A stretch of DNA of 64,000 nt from CAYQQQ01 sp964420125 (GCA_964420125.1 CAYQQQ010000022.1:1-64000); one strand, 5' to 3'. Positions 43,434-53,039 are shown, counted from the first letter of the stretch. Numbers and translations are program-made. Notes: generated by a model from the letters alone, not told the origin.

Positions 43434-46088
43434 ATGGACGTGGCCGAGCTCCTGGTGCAGGTGGCGCTCATGCTGCTGTTCGCCAAGGTGGGCGCGGAGC
43501 TGGCCGAGCGGATCGGGGTGCCGGCGGTGATCGGGGAGATCGTGGCCGGCCTGGTGCTGGGTCCGTCGCTGCTGGACTGGGTGCACCTGGGCGACACCGT
43601 GCGCTTCCTCGCGGAGTTCGGGGTGATCCTGCTGCTGGTGCAGGTGGGCATGGAGATGGACCTCGCCGAGATGCGACGCGTCGGTTCGTCGGCGGTGGCG
43701 GTGGCGGTGGCCGGGGTGGGGTTGCCGATGGCCCTCGGGTTCGGCGCAGCGACCGCCTTCGGTGAGTCCACCAACACGGCGCTGTTCCTCGGCGCAGCGC
43801 TGGCCGCCACCTCGGTCGGCATCACCGCCCGCACGCTGGGCGACCTCCGGATGTTGGCCAGCGTGGAGGCCCGCATCGTCCTCGGCGCGGCAGTGGTGGA
43901 CGACATCCTGGGACTGGTGATCCTCACCGTGGTGGTGAGGATCGTGGAGGAGGGCTCCCTCGACGCCCTGGCCGCCCTGGAGCTGCTCGGGGTGGCCGTG
44001 GTCTTCCTCGTCGTGCTCACCGCTGTGGGCGTGCGCCTGGCGCCACCGGCGTTCCGGTGGCTCCATCGCAACGCCCGCAGCTCCGGTGCGCTGGAGGTGG
44101 CCGCGCTGGTGCTGACCCTCGGCTTCGCCGTCCTCGCCCACGAGGTGGAGCTGGCCGTCATCATCGGCGCCTTCGTGGCCGGCCTGGCGCTCGGGCGCAC
44201 CCGCCAGTCCGAGCGCATCGAGCGCGACCTCTCCCCCCTGGCCAACTTCTTCGTGCCGATCTTCTTCGTCTCGGTGGGCCTCGAGGTCGACGTCACGTCG
44301 ATGGCGGACGGCGCCGTGCTCGCCCTCGCCGGCGCCCTGCTGGCCGCGGGGGTCGTCGGCAAGCTGGCCGGAGGGGTGCTGGTGCGCCAGCGGGGCGTCG
44401 ACCGTCTGCTGGTGGGGATCGGCATGATCCCCCGAGGCGAGGTCGGGTTGATCTTCGCCACGATCGGGCTGAGCACCGGCGTGCTCGACGAGCAGCTCTA
44501 CGCCGCCCTGCTGGTGGTGGTGCTGGTCACCACCGTGGCCACGCCACCGGCGATCCGTGCGCGGATCCACGCGACCCGCTCCCGCTCCGGTGCCGCCACG
44601 ACCACCACCGAACCCGAGGGGGGATGGCTGGAGAGCCTGGACGGCGTCGTCCGGCTCCGTGCCCGCCCCGCCGACCAGCTCGGGCTGGCGATCGCCCTGC
44701 GGGCCGCAGAGATGGCGGCCACCGACGAGGCCGACGACGACCTGGTCGCCTGGATGGTCGACCTGGCCGGCGCAGAGCTCACCTGGACGACCTCGGCACG
44801 CGCCGCCCTTGCGGACCTGCTGGCGAACGGCAACCGACGCTCGTGGCGACTCCTCGACGCCACCGGCCTGCTCGCCGCCGCGCTGGTGGACCTGGCCGAC
44901 GAGTTCGACAACCGCCGCCACGACACCACCCTGCTCGATCCCGCCCACCTGATGCGCCTCCCCGTGGTGGAGCGGTTGGCCGACCTGCTGGGCGAGGACG
45001 GCGACGAGCGTGCACGGGCCGAGGCGGCGCTGCTGTCGGATCCGAAGGCGCTCTACCTGGCGGCCCTCGCCCTGGACCTCGCGGCGGACTACGAGTCGCC
45101 CGCCGCGGCAGCCCGCGACCTCGTGACCAGCATCGCCGCCTCCCCGCCGACCGCCGCCGAGGTGGAGACCACCGCCCGCGATGCGGCGCTGCTGCGGCGG
45201 GCCGCCGCCCACCTGGGCGCGCTCAGCGACGCGGTGACACCCGATCTGGTCGCGCACGTCGGCGCCGTGGACCGGGCACGCCGCATCTACCTGCTGGGTC
45301 TGGCGCTCGGCGACCTCGACGCCACCCACCGCGCGGCGCTCGAGGAGCTCTACGCCGCGCTGGTGAGCCACCTCGGCGAGCTGGCCGACGCGTCGCACCC
45401 CGGTGACCCCGTCGAGCTGCGCCGCGCGGCCGCCAGGGAGCTGGCCACCGATGCAAGGGTCCGGGCACGGATCGCCACCGCTGCACCCGTGCTCGTGGTG
45501 ACCGAGACGCCCGTCGACCTCGCCGCCGACCTGGAGCTGCTGGCCGCAGGACGGCCTCTCCCCGGAGAGCACCGCGTGCGGGTGCACACCACCGGTGCCG
45601 GCGAGCACCGGGTGGCGGTGGCCGCACGGGACACGCCCGGCCTGTTCGCCCGGGTGGCCCAGGCCCTGGCCGGTCAGGGCTGCGACCTCGACTCCGCGGT
45701 GGGGGCGCCCTTCGCCGACGGCGCGGTGCTCGACGTGTTCCGGGTGCGCGCCGGCGCCGCACCCGACGCCGACCGGCTTCCCGAGGACATCCTGGCGGCG
45801 TTCGCCGACCCGCTCCCCGCCGAGGTCCCCCCCGAGGCGTCGATCGCCGTCGACCCCGAGGCGTCTCCCTGGTTCACGGTCTGCACCGTCACCCTGGCCG
45901 ATCGACCGGGAGCCCTCGCCGGGGTGGCCGCCGCGCTCTGCGCCCACGACGTGAGCCTCCACCGCGTCTGGGTGACCACCCGCGACGGCATCGCCAGCTG
46001 CCGCTTCGACCTCACCGACCACCGGGGGCGGAAGCTGGCGCCGCAGGCGTCCGCCCGCCTGGCGCAGGAGCTCCAGAGGACGGACTAG
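43434..46088 (+). CDS. CPA2-type cation/proton antiporter fused to a GlnD-like pseudo-HD and two ACT domains
   Basis: An 884-aa fusion. Residues about 1-372 are a KefB/NapA-like antiporter with the ion-binding Asp pair in GAAVVDDILGLV (D156-D157), a FVPIFFVSVGLEVD helix and GMIPRGEVGLIFATIGL. After a Thr/Ser linker, residues about 395-660 align by eye with the helical HD region of actinobacterial GlnD (LADLLANGNRRSWRLLDATGLL, and LALDLAAD where GlnD has LLHDIGKG), but the HD metal ligands are lost. ACT domains follow at about 722-775 (AARDTPGLFARVAQALA, VLDVFRVR) and 814-884 (LADRPGALAGVAAALC). I infer ligand-regulated cation transport; the ion and ligand are unknown. The last codon overlaps the convergent gene at CTAG. 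Confidence 0.93.
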   Translation: MDVAELLVQVALMLLFAKVGAELAERIGVPAVIGEIVAGLVLGPSLLDWVHLGDTVRFLAEFGVILLLVQVGMEMDLAEMRRVGSSAVAVAVAGVGLPMALGFGAATAFGESTNTALFLGAALAATSVGITARTLGDLRMLASVEARIVLGAAVVDDILGLVILTVVVRIVEEGSLDALAALELLGVAVVFLVVLTAVGVRLAPPAFRWLHRNARSSGALEVAALVLTLGFAVLAHEVELAVIIGAFVAGLALGRTRQSERIERDLSPLANFFVPIFFVSVGLEVDVTSMADGAVLALAGALLAAGVVGKLAGGVLVRQRGVDRLLVGIGMIPRGEVGLIFATIGLSTGVLDEQLYAALLVVVLVTTVATPPAIRARIHATRSRSGAATTTTEPEGGWLESLDGVVRLRARPADQLGLAIALRAAEMAATDEADDDLVAWMVDLAGAELTWTTSARAALADLLANGNRRSWRLLDATGLLAAALVDLADEFDNRRHDTTLLDPAHLMRLPVVERLADLLGEDGDERARAEAALLSDPKALYLAALALDLAADYESPAAAARDLVTSIAASPPTAAEVETTARDAALLRRAAAHLGALSDAVTPDLVAHVGAVDRARRIYLLGLALGDLDATHRAALEELYAALVSHLGELADASHPGDPVELRRAAARELATDARVRARIATAAPVLVVTETPVDLAADLELLAAGRPLPGEHRVRVHTTGAGEHRVAVAARDTPGLFARVAQALAGQGCDLDSAVGAPFADGAVLDVFRVRAGAAPDADRLPEDILAAFADPLPAEVPPEASIAVDPEASPWFTVCTVTLADRPGALAGVAAALCAHDVSLHRVWVTTRDGIASCRFDLTDHRGRKLAPQASARLAQELQRTD

Positions 46089-47650
46089 CGCCCTCCACCC
46101 GCACTCCGATCGGCCTGCGAGGCCAGCGAGCGCGCCATCGGTCCGAACACCACCCGGTGGAAGGGCAGCAGCGCGTACCAGTAGGCGCGACCCCACAGCC
46201 CGCGCGGGTGGAACCGGGCCCGCTGCTGCAGCTGCGCGCCTCCGGAACGGCCCGGCGTGACCCTCCACTCCAGCCACGCCTCTCCGGGCACCTTCATCTC
46301 GGCTCGCAGTCGCAGGAGCCCCGGGCGGTCCGGGCCAGGACGCTCCAGCGCCTCCACCCGCCAGAAGTCCAGCACGTCGCCGACGCGCAGGCGGTCCGGG
46401 TGCCGCCGGCCACGGCGCATCCCGATGCCCCCCATGACCTGGTCGAGCAGACCCCGCAGCCGCCACATCCAGTCGGCCGAGGGCCACCCCCGACGGCCAC
46501 CGACGCCCTCGACCACCTGGAAGAGCTCGGCCGGGGACGCCGAGCTGTTCGCTCGCTGTTCGTCCTCCAGGACCGTCCCTCCCGACCACCGGGGATCGCT
46601 GGGCATCGGGTCCGCGGGCGTGGCGCCGTAGAGCTGCGCATCCGCCCAGCTGGTGGCGACCTCCAGGTCGGCGACGCGGCGCACCGCCAGCTCGATCGCC
46701 TGACGACACGTCATCGGCTCGTGGTCGACGAGGCGGCGGGCGAGGTCGTCGGTGACGACGACCTCGTTGACGAGGCTGTCGACGAGGGGTCTGGCGAGCG
46801 CAGGCGGCAGGGGTGTGACCAGTCCGATCCACAGGGACGACAGCCGTGGGCTCAGCACGGGCACCGGCACCACCAGCCGCTGGCGCAGACCCGCGACCTC
46901 GGCGTACTGCCGCATCATCTCCCGGTAGGTGACCACGTCGGCACCACCGACCTCCACCACCTGGCCCAGGGCCCCGGGATGGTCCAGCACCCCGACGAGG
47001 TACACGAGCAGATCGCGGATCCCGATGGGCTGGCAGCGGGTGTCGACCCAACGGGGGCACACCATGGCGGGCAGCACCTCGGTGAGGTGTCGCAGCATCT
47101 CGAAGCTGGCGGATCCCGAGCCGATCACCACTGCGGCCCGCAGCTCCGTCACCGGCACCGATCCCGAGGCCAACTCCTCGCCCACCTCGTGGCGGCTGGC
47201 CAGGTGCGGCGACAGCGCGCCGGCCGACGCGTCGCCGAGGCCGCCCAGGTACACCACCTGGCAGGCGCCGGCCGCTTCGGCCGCTCGCCGGAAGTTGGCA
47301 GCCGCCCTGCGGTCACGGTCGTGCCAGTCGGGTGTCGCGCCGATCGAGTGGATCAGGTAGTAGGCGGCCCGCACCTCGGCGAAGGCCGGCGCGAGGGTGT
47401 CGGGCACCAGCACGTCGGCCCGCACCACCTCCACCCGGTCGGCCCACTCCTCCTGCGCCAGCTCCTCGGGCCGGCGAGCCATGCAGCGCACCCGGTGACC
47501 CCGGGCCAGCAGCTCGGGCACCAGGCGCCGACCGACGTAGCCGGTGGCACCCGCCACCAGCACCACCCCGCCCGGCGCGGCGCTCGGCGTGGGTTCCTCG
47601 GAGTGCTCCGCGTCCATGTCGAGGAGGAACGTCGAGCGGAGCCGGAACAT
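46085..47650 (-). CDS. NAD(P)-binding SDR-type protein with a C-terminal DUF2867 domain
   Basis: A 521-aa two-domain protein. The N-terminal atypical SDR has the Rossmann motif VLVAGATGYVGRRLVPELL, CMARRPEEL, YLIHSIGA and VVYLGGLGD, typical of NmrA-like NAD(P)H-binding proteins. The C-terminal part (about 360-521) is DUF2867-like with WRVEALERPGPDRPGLLRLRAEMKV-type strands, LEWRV and FHPRGLWGRAYWY. Function unknown. ATG 47650 is the first start; ATG 47617 (MDAEHSEEP) would remove 11 residues and neither has a good ribosome binding site. The TAG stop overlaps the antiporter stop at CTAG. Confidence 0.9.
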   Translation of the reverse strand: MFRLRSTFLLDMDAEHSEEPTPSAAPGGVVLVAGATGYVGRRLVPELLARGHRVRCMARRPEELAQEEWADRVEVVRADVLVPDTLAPAFAEVRAAYYLIHSIGATPDWHDRDRRAAANFRRAAEAAGACQVVYLGGLGDASAGALSPHLASRHEVGEELASGSVPVTELRAAVVIGSGSASFEMLRHLTEVLPAMVCPRWVDTRCQPIGIRDLLVYLVGVLDHPGALGQVVEVGGADVVTYREMMRQYAEVAGLRQRLVVPVPVLSPRLSSLWIGLVTPLPPALARPLVDSLVNEVVVTDDLARRLVDHEPMTCRQAIELAVRRVADLEVATSWADAQLYGATPADPMPSDPRWSGGTVLEDEQRANSSASPAELFQVVEGVGGRRGWPSADWMWRLRGLLDQVMGGIGMRRGRRHPDRLRVGDVLDFWRVEALERPGPDRPGLLRLRAEMKVPGEAWLEWRVTPGRSGGAQLQQRARFHPRGLWGRAYWYALLPFHRVVFGPMARSLASQADRSAGGGR

Positions 47651-47699
47651 GCCCGAGCTCACCGGGGATGTCCGCGGGCGGGTGGAGGGGACGGGAAGG

Positions 47700-48917
47700 T
47701 CAGTCCCCGGAGAGGGACTCCGCCACCAGCGCGGCGTCCGCCGAGAGGAACTTCGGGGTGCCCGGGGGATAGGTGGAGGGCCCGAGGCGCACCACGACCG
47801 TCTCGGTTCCCGGGTCGACCGCGACGATCTGGCCGCCGAGCCCCTGGGCGAAGAACATGTCCTGGGGTGCCCCGGGAACCAGGTTGCCCGGCATGCCGGC
47901 GCGTCGGGCGGTGCCGGCCCCGACTGCCATCTCGTCACCTTGCTGGGGGCCGAAGTCGTTCACCCACCAGAGCCACCCGTAGCCGGCGTTGAGCTGCTGG
48001 CTCGAGTCGGTCGCCCGCTGGACCCAGTCGGCGGAGACGATCTGCTGCCCGTCCCACGTGCCGTCACGCAGCATCAGGTAGCCGAAGCGCGCCATGTCGC
48101 GACACGTGGACTGGATGCCCATGAAGGCCAGCGGGTTGCCCGCCTGATCCCGCTCCAGCGAGGTCCGCTCCATGCCGAGGGGACCGAACAGCCGCTGCGT
48201 GGCGTAGTCGGACATGTCCTCGCCGGTGGCCGACTCGAACACGGCCTCCAGGGTCTGGATGGCGGAGTTGTTGTACACCCACACCTCGCCGGGGGGCGCG
48301 TCCTGGCCGAGACCCACCGCGAACGCCGTCTTGTCCGCGGCCTGAGCCGCCATCTCGACGTAGTCGGTGCGCAGGTCGTAGTGACGTCCCGAGTCGTTGC
48401 TCAACAGGTCCTCCACGGTGACGGCCTCGGATGCCGTGCCCTGCCACTCGGGGATGTGCTCCGCGGCGCGATCGCCCAACGCGAGGTCCCCGTCGTCGAC
48501 CGCCATGCCGATGAAGGTGCTGGTGAAGGACTTGGACGCCGACCAGACCTCCTGTTTGGAATCGGCGTCGGTGCCGGCCCAGTACCACTCCTGCACCAGG
48601 CGGCCACCACGGCTCACCAGCAGGCAGTTCGAACCGGACGCCTGCGCGCGCGCTGCGAGCTCGTCGAGCACCACCTGGTCGATCCCCGCCTCGGTCGGCG
48701 ATGCCGTGGACCACTCGTCCCCGGGGTAGTGCCACTGCTCGGCGTCGTCGTCCGCCGACGGCTCGGCGGTGCCCGAGGGATCGGCTGGCGCCCCGGGAGC
48801 ACCCGCAGCGGCGGCCGCGCCCCGGTCGTCCCCCTCGGCGTCCTCCGACGACCCTCCACAGCTGACCAGCACCACCGCCATCACCAAGGCGGAGCAGGGG
48901 ACCCAGGGGCTCTTCAC
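47700..48917 (-). CDS. Serine hydrolase of the beta-lactamase/esterase family (lipoprotein)
   Basis: A 405-aa class C beta-lactamase-like protein. An N-terminal signal ends in the lipobox LVSC, followed by a Gly/Ala/Asp-rich linker (about 22-65). The nucleophile SxxK motif is SASKSFTS and the YxN motif is VYNNSA; the C-terminal third motif is LGGQ rather than KTG, as in esterases of this group. Substrate unknown; peptidoglycan, esters or D-amino peptides are all possible. GTG 48917 is chosen because it directly precedes the signal sequence. The downstream SDR gene is 49 bp away. Confidence 0.9.
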   Translation of the reverse strand: MKSPWVPCSALVMAVVLVSCGGSSEDAEGDDRGAAAAAGAPGAPADPSGTAEPSADDDAEQWHYPGDEWSTASPTEAGIDQVVLDELAARAQASGSNCLLVSRGGRLVQEWYWAGTDADSKQEVWSASKSFTSTFIGMAVDDGDLALGDRAAEHIPEWQGTASEAVTVEDLLSNDSGRHYDLRTDYVEMAAQAADKTAFAVGLGQDAPPGEVWVYNNSAIQTLEAVFESATGEDMSDYATQRLFGPLGMERTSLERDQAGNPLAFMGIQSTCRDMARFGYLMLRDGTWDGQQIVSADWVQRATDSSQQLNAGYGWLWWVNDFGPQQGDEMAVGAGTARRAGMPGNLVPGAPQDMFFAQGLGGQIVAVDPGTETVVVRLGPSTYPPGTPKFLSADAALVAESLSGD

Positions 48918-49026
48918 TCCCCCAGCATGGCCGACCCTCCCCGGATCGACCCACCGGAGGGCTCGACGGCTGGGCACCGGCTCAGGACGGGACGGTGACG
49001 GGGCGGCTACGCATCGCCGGCCACGG

Positions 49027-49422
49027 TCAGGGCGCACCCGCCGAGCCGTCCAGGGCCACCGCCTCGGCCAGCACCAACGGGCCTCTCGCCCGTACACGCA
49101 GCGCCCAACGACGTGCGCGCACCTCGGCGGCACGTGCTGCTGCCCGACCGGTGAGCTCCACCGAGAGGTCCGACCCTCGCCGGACCACACCGATCTCGTC
49201 GAAGGAGATGCGCCCCAGTCCGCAGCCCAGCGCCTTCATCACCGCCTCCTTCACCGCGAAGAGCTCGGCGGGCGTCAGCTCCGCCGTGACGAGGGCCGCC
49301 CGCTCCCGATCCGTGAAGAGCCGCAGCGCCAGCTCCGGGCGGCGTCGCATCGCTGCGTCGAGCCTGGCGGGGTCGGCCAGGTCGACGCCGACCCCCACCA
49401 CCGTCGGGGTCAGCGGCGCCAC
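49027..49422 (-). CDS. acpS: Holo-[acyl-carrier-protein] synthase
   Basis: A 131-aa phosphopantetheinyl transferase that activates acyl carrier protein with CoA. The metal-binding motif is VGVGVDLADPARL (usually GxDxVE) and the second is FAVKEAVMKALGCG. Its GTG start overlaps the glmS 3' end by 13 bp. In other actinobacteria acpS precedes nnr directly; here two genes and the antiporter lie between. Confidence 0.94.
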   Translation of the reverse strand: MAPLTPTVVGVGVDLADPARLDAAMRRRPELALRLFTDRERAALVTAELTPAELFAVKEAVMKALGCGLGRISFDEIGVVRRGSDLSVELTGRAAARAAEVRARRWALRVRARGPLVLAEAVALDGSAGAP

Positions 49423-52400
49423 CGCTCTGCCAGATCCAGGATGGGGACGACCAGCAGGTCGACCACCGGCTGCTCGGCCAGCAACGACTCGTCGAAGTCG
49501 TGGGTCTCGGTGACGGCGTCGCGCAGCGCCTGGTAGCGCCGGCGGTAGCCCTGCAGCACCGAGCGGGCCGTGGCGGCGGGCAGACGGTCGGCGAGCTGCA
49601 CGTGGAGCAGCACGAGGCCGGTCGGGACGCCGTGGCGCAGCTCCGGCACGATGACGACGGTGCGCCCGTCGCCGTGGCCACGAGCCACCATGAGCTCGCG
49701 CTCCCGGGCCACCAGCGCCTTGGTGCCCCGAAGGCGGGGATCGTCCTCGACACGGGAGCGCAGGCCTTCCGACACGCCGCCGCGTCCGACGACCTCCAGC
49801 GTGGAGGTCTCGAGCGACGCCCCGCCGTGGACGGCGTAGCGGGTGAAGCCGGTGACGCGCTCGACGGCGGGATCCAGCTCGGCGAGCGAGCGCAACGACG
49901 AGTAGGGCACCGCGTCGCGACCGGCGCCGGACTCGAGCGTCGCCACCACGAGCGGCACCTGCAGCAACGACTCGTCGCTGCGGCTGATCCCCACCGTCAC
50001 GGTCTTGGCCTGGTGCTTGATGGCGTCCACCGGACGGGTGAGCTCGTCGATGGCCTCGGTGAGCGCCGCCGACAGCTCCTCGAGCACGATCCCCGGTGTG
50101 CCCGCCCGGCCGAACTCCATGGGGTAGCCGTCGAGGGGGCTCATCCCGATGGCGTAGCGGAACAGCCCGGTGAGGCGCACCGCGGTGGCGGCGTCCAGCG
50201 TGCCGTCGAAGCGCCCCTGCTGGAGTCCCTCGGCGAAGGTCGCCGCTCGGGTGAACAGCTCGGGACCCAGGCGGTCGAGCAGCTGGTGGGCCGCGACCCC
50301 CACGCCGGCGGCGGCGCCTACGTCGCCCGGGTCGGCGTCGTGGACCGCCGCTGCCACCGCTTCGTCGATGGCCACTCGAGCCGCCCGGAGGGGACGGGCC
50401 AGCGCGTCGATGGCCAGAGCCGCCTCGTAGCCGAACAGGTGACCCACCATGGTGGCCAGCACGAACGCCAGCCGGGGATGCGCAGCGGGAACCTCGAGCA
50501 CCGCCAGCGCCGCGTCGAAGGCGTCGTCGCCCTCGGAGGCGATGACGATCGGGGCGGCCTTGTGCGCCCGGAAGATGGCGACCTCCTTGGCCACGTCATC
50601 TGCGGTGGAACCCACCAGGCCGGCGGCGCTCACCAGGATCAGCGGTTCACACGAGAGATCGATGTGCTTCTTGTCCTCGGTGACGTCACAGGCGATCGAC
50701 TTGTAGCAGAGCTCCGACAACTTCACCCGCAGCTCGCGCGCCGTGATCGAGTTCACGCCGTTTCCCACGGTCGCCCAGTAGCGACGGGGCGGGGCGAACG
50801 CCTCCGCCGCCAGCGCGACCGCTGGTCGGCTCGCCAACGTGCGCTCCATCAAGCCGGGCAGCTCACGCAGCCCGCGCAGCAGCTCCTGCTCCGCCGGCTC
50901 CTGCGGGCCGAGAGCCCCGGGCACGTGCTGGGCCACGGCGTAGGCGAGGAGGAACCCCGCGGCGACCTGCGAGTAGAAGGCCTTCGTGGAGGCCACGCTC
51001 ATCTCCACGTCGCGGCCGTCGGAGGTGTAGAGCACGCCATCGGACTTGTCCGTCAGATCGCTGCCCCGGCGATTGACGATCGAGACCACCGCCGCGCCCC
51101 GCGAGCGGACCAGGTCGACCGTGCGGTTCGTGTCGGTGGTGGTGCCCGACTGGCTGATGGCCACCACGAGTGTGTCGGACATGTCGGCGCGCATCCCGAA
51201 CCCCGACAGCTCGGTGGCGGGCAGCGCCTCCACCTGCACCCCCGTCTCGGCCACCAGGTGGCCGAGGTGCTCGGCGAGGCTCTGACCGGCGATGGCCGCG
51301 GTCCCCTGGCCGATCACCATCACCCGCCGGAGCCGCCCGGCGCGCAGGCCGTCGCGCACCGGTCCGGGGAGGGAGTCCTCGCCGAGGTTCACGGCGAGCT
51401 GTCCCTCCTGCTCCACGAGCCGGCCTCGGAGGGTGGTGCGGAAGCTGTGGGGTGAGTGGGTGATCTCCTTGAGCAGGTAGTGGGGGAACGACCCGCGGTC
51501 GATGTCGCGAGTGGTGATCTGCGCCGTGGTCAGGTCGCTGTCGCGCACCGGGAGCTCGCTGCCGTCATAGGAGAAGCGCCGCACCCCGTCGAGTCCGCCT
51601 CGACCGGCCGCGCTCAGCTCGACCACCTGCCCCCGGCTCCCGGTCGGGTTGGCGGGATCCGCCGGCGTCTCGCCGTCCATGCGCAGGTACCGACTCGTCT
51701 CCTCGACGACCCCGTAGGGCTCGGACGCCACGATGTAGCCGTCGTGCATCATGCCCACGTACAGCGCCTGGCCGCTACCCCTCAGGGCGAACAGGAGGCG
51801 GTCCGGTTCGGCGGTGGTCGCGGCGCCGATGGCCACCGAGCCCTCCAACCGGGCGACCGTGTCCAGGAAGGCGGCGGTGGCCGGGACTCCGGCCACCGCC
51901 GTCCGCCGATGCAGCACAGGGATCACCTTTGCGTCGGTGGTGATCTCCGCGGGAACCTCCAGGTGCTCCGCAGCGATCAGGTCCGCGTAGTTGTCCACGT
52001 CGCCGTTGAGCACGGCCGTGGCGAACGGGCCCTCCAGCAGCTTCGTGCCGTCCGAGCACTGCGGGTGGGCGTTGGGCTCGCTCACGATCCCGATCGAGGC
52101 CCAGCGCGTGTGGCCCAGCACGGCGCCCCGGACCTCGCTCGAGCGCAGCGCCCGCGCCAGCAGCGGGTCCGCCCGGACCGCGGCCCTCAGCGCCCTGGTG
52201 TTGTCGCCGAGCTCACCGATCTCGGCGGCGACCTTGTACACGATCACCAGCACCCCGTCGACGAGACGGATCGATCCGCCGGCAAAGGCCACGCTCCCAC
52301 GCTCGACGAGCGCCTCGGCGACCTCGGGATCGCCGGGATCCAGTCCGTGGCCGGTCAACTGCAGCTCCACACCGGCGCTGTCGCGACCCCTCACCTCCAG

Positions 52401-52886
52401 GCGATCGAGCGCGGACAGGGCCTGGTGCAGGCTGAGCAGCACCGACAACCCCGCCCCGGTCGGCGGCACCGGGCTCAGCGCAGCGACGCCGTCGACGGCA
52501 CGGATGCGGTCCCGGCGCACGGCCCAGACGGCGTCACGGCAGCGAACCAGCGCGGCGTTGACGGCCTCGAGCACAGCCGGTTCGAGGCCGTGCGCGGAAT
52601 CGTCGAGGTGCCGCTCCGTCGCATCCAGCAGGGTCGCGATCTCGTCGGCTGCGGCGGCCAGCCGCGCCGTCGCCTCCGGCTCGGCGAGCATCCCGCGAAC
52701 CCCGGGCACACCCCGAAGCTCGGCATCGATCCGCTCGAGCTCGTCGGCGACGCCGTCGAGCCCGTCGGGGCTCGGGTGCTCGACGACGAGCTCCGCGGGC
52801 AGCGACGAGATCCGCTGGGCCAGTCCCGCCACAGAGGCGGCGTCGTCGTCGGCCCGGGGTCGTAGCACTGCGATGATGCCGCACAT
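49410..52886 (-). CDS. glmS: Giant glutamine-fructose-6-phosphate aminotransferase-like protein
   Basis: A 1158-aa GlmS homolog, about twice the usual 600 aa. The amidotransferase has Cys2 (MCGIIAVLRP), but RGRDSAGVEL lies at about residue 166 rather than 26, so about 140 residues are inserted. GHTRWAS (258), NAHP (272) and LNGDVDNY (293) follow. SIS1 (about 520-640) has ISQSGTTTDTNR and SVASTKAFYSQ; SIS2 (about 700-810) has RVKLSELCYKS. The normal C-terminus is replaced by about 330 extra residues. It sits in the normal glmS position between glmM and acpS and is most likely the glucosamine-6-phosphate source for the cell wall. Confidence 0.92.
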   Translation of the reverse strand: MCGIIAVLRPRADDDAASVAGLAQRISSLPAELVVEHPSPDGLDGVADELERIDAELRGVPGVRGMLAEPEATARLAAAADEIATLLDATERHLDDSAHGLEPAVLEAVNAALVRCRDAVWAVRRDRIRAVDGVAALSPVPPTGAGLSVLLSLHQALSALDRLEVRGRDSAGVELQLTGHGLDPGDPEVAEALVERGSVAFAGGSIRLVDGVLVIVYKVAAEIGELGDNTRALRAAVRADPLLARALRSSEVRGAVLGHTRWASIGIVSEPNAHPQCSDGTKLLEGPFATAVLNGDVDNYADLIAAEHLEVPAEITTDAKVIPVLHRRTAVAGVPATAAFLDTVARLEGSVAIGAATTAEPDRLLFALRGSGQALYVGMMHDGYIVASEPYGVVEETSRYLRMDGETPADPANPTGSRGQVVELSAAGRGGLDGVRRFSYDGSELPVRDSDLTTAQITTRDIDRGSFPHYLLKEITHSPHSFRTTLRGRLVEQEGQLAVNLGEDSLPGPVRDGLRAGRLRRVMVIGQGTAAIAGQSLAEHLGHLVAETGVQVEALPATELSGFGMRADMSDTLVVAISQSGTTTDTNRTVDLVRSRGAAVVSIVNRRGSDLTDKSDGVLYTSDGRDVEMSVASTKAFYSQVAAGFLLAYAVAQHVPGALGPQEPAEQELLRGLRELPGLMERTLASRPAVALAAEAFAPPRRYWATVGNGVNSITARELRVKLSELCYKSIACDVTEDKKHIDLSCEPLILVSAAGLVGSTADDVAKEVAIFRAHKAAPIVIASEGDDAFDAALAVLEVPAAHPRLAFVLATMVGHLFGYEAALAIDALARPLRAARVAIDEAVAAAVHDADPGDVGAAAGVGVAAHQLLDRLGPELFTRAATFAEGLQQGRFDGTLDAATAVRLTGLFRYAIGMSPLDGYPMEFGRAGTPGIVLEELSAALTEAIDELTRPVDAIKHQAKTVTVGISRSDESLLQVPLVVATLESGAGRDAVPYSSLRSLAELDPAVERVTGFTRYAVHGGASLETSTLEVVGRGGVSEGLRSRVEDDPRLRGTKALVARERELMVARGHGDGRTVVIVPELRHGVPTGLVLLHVQLADRLPAATARSVLQGYRRRYQALRDAVTETHDFDESLLAEQPVVDLLVVPILDLAERWRR

Positions 52887-53000
52887 CCCTGTCTCGACCT
52901 TCCCTTCTGCCGTCGTGCGTCGACGGTTCGCCCTCGGACCACCTCGACGGGACCAGGGCCCGATGCGGGGCCATCGTGTCCGGGACCCGACACCGATCCA

Positions 53001-53026
53001 CCCACCTGCGTAGCTCGCAGGGTGGG
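53001..53026 (-). promoter_or_regulatory. Leader hairpin upstream of glmS
   Basis: CCCACC(C)TGCG-AGCTA-CGCAGGTGGG on the minus strand, one bulged base. It sits at the very start of the predicted glmS transcript (-10 at 53034-53039), about 115 nt before the ATG. It does not match the glmS ribozyme. Function is unknown. Confidence 0.4.
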
Positions 53027-53033
53027 TCCGTCA

Positions 53034-53039
53034 ATGCTA
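53034..53039 (-). promoter_or_regulatory. -10 box TAGCAT of glmS
   Basis: TAGCAT on the minus strand in the 204-bp glmM-glmS spacer, giving a leader of about 140 nt. It suggests that glmS is transcribed separately from glmM. Confidence 0.4.

Noticed and set aside
43341..47060. A minus-strand open frame of about 1239 codons across the antiporter gene
   Set aside because: Composition is Arg/His/Gln-rich without motifs; the plus-strand antiporter/ACT fusion explains the region.
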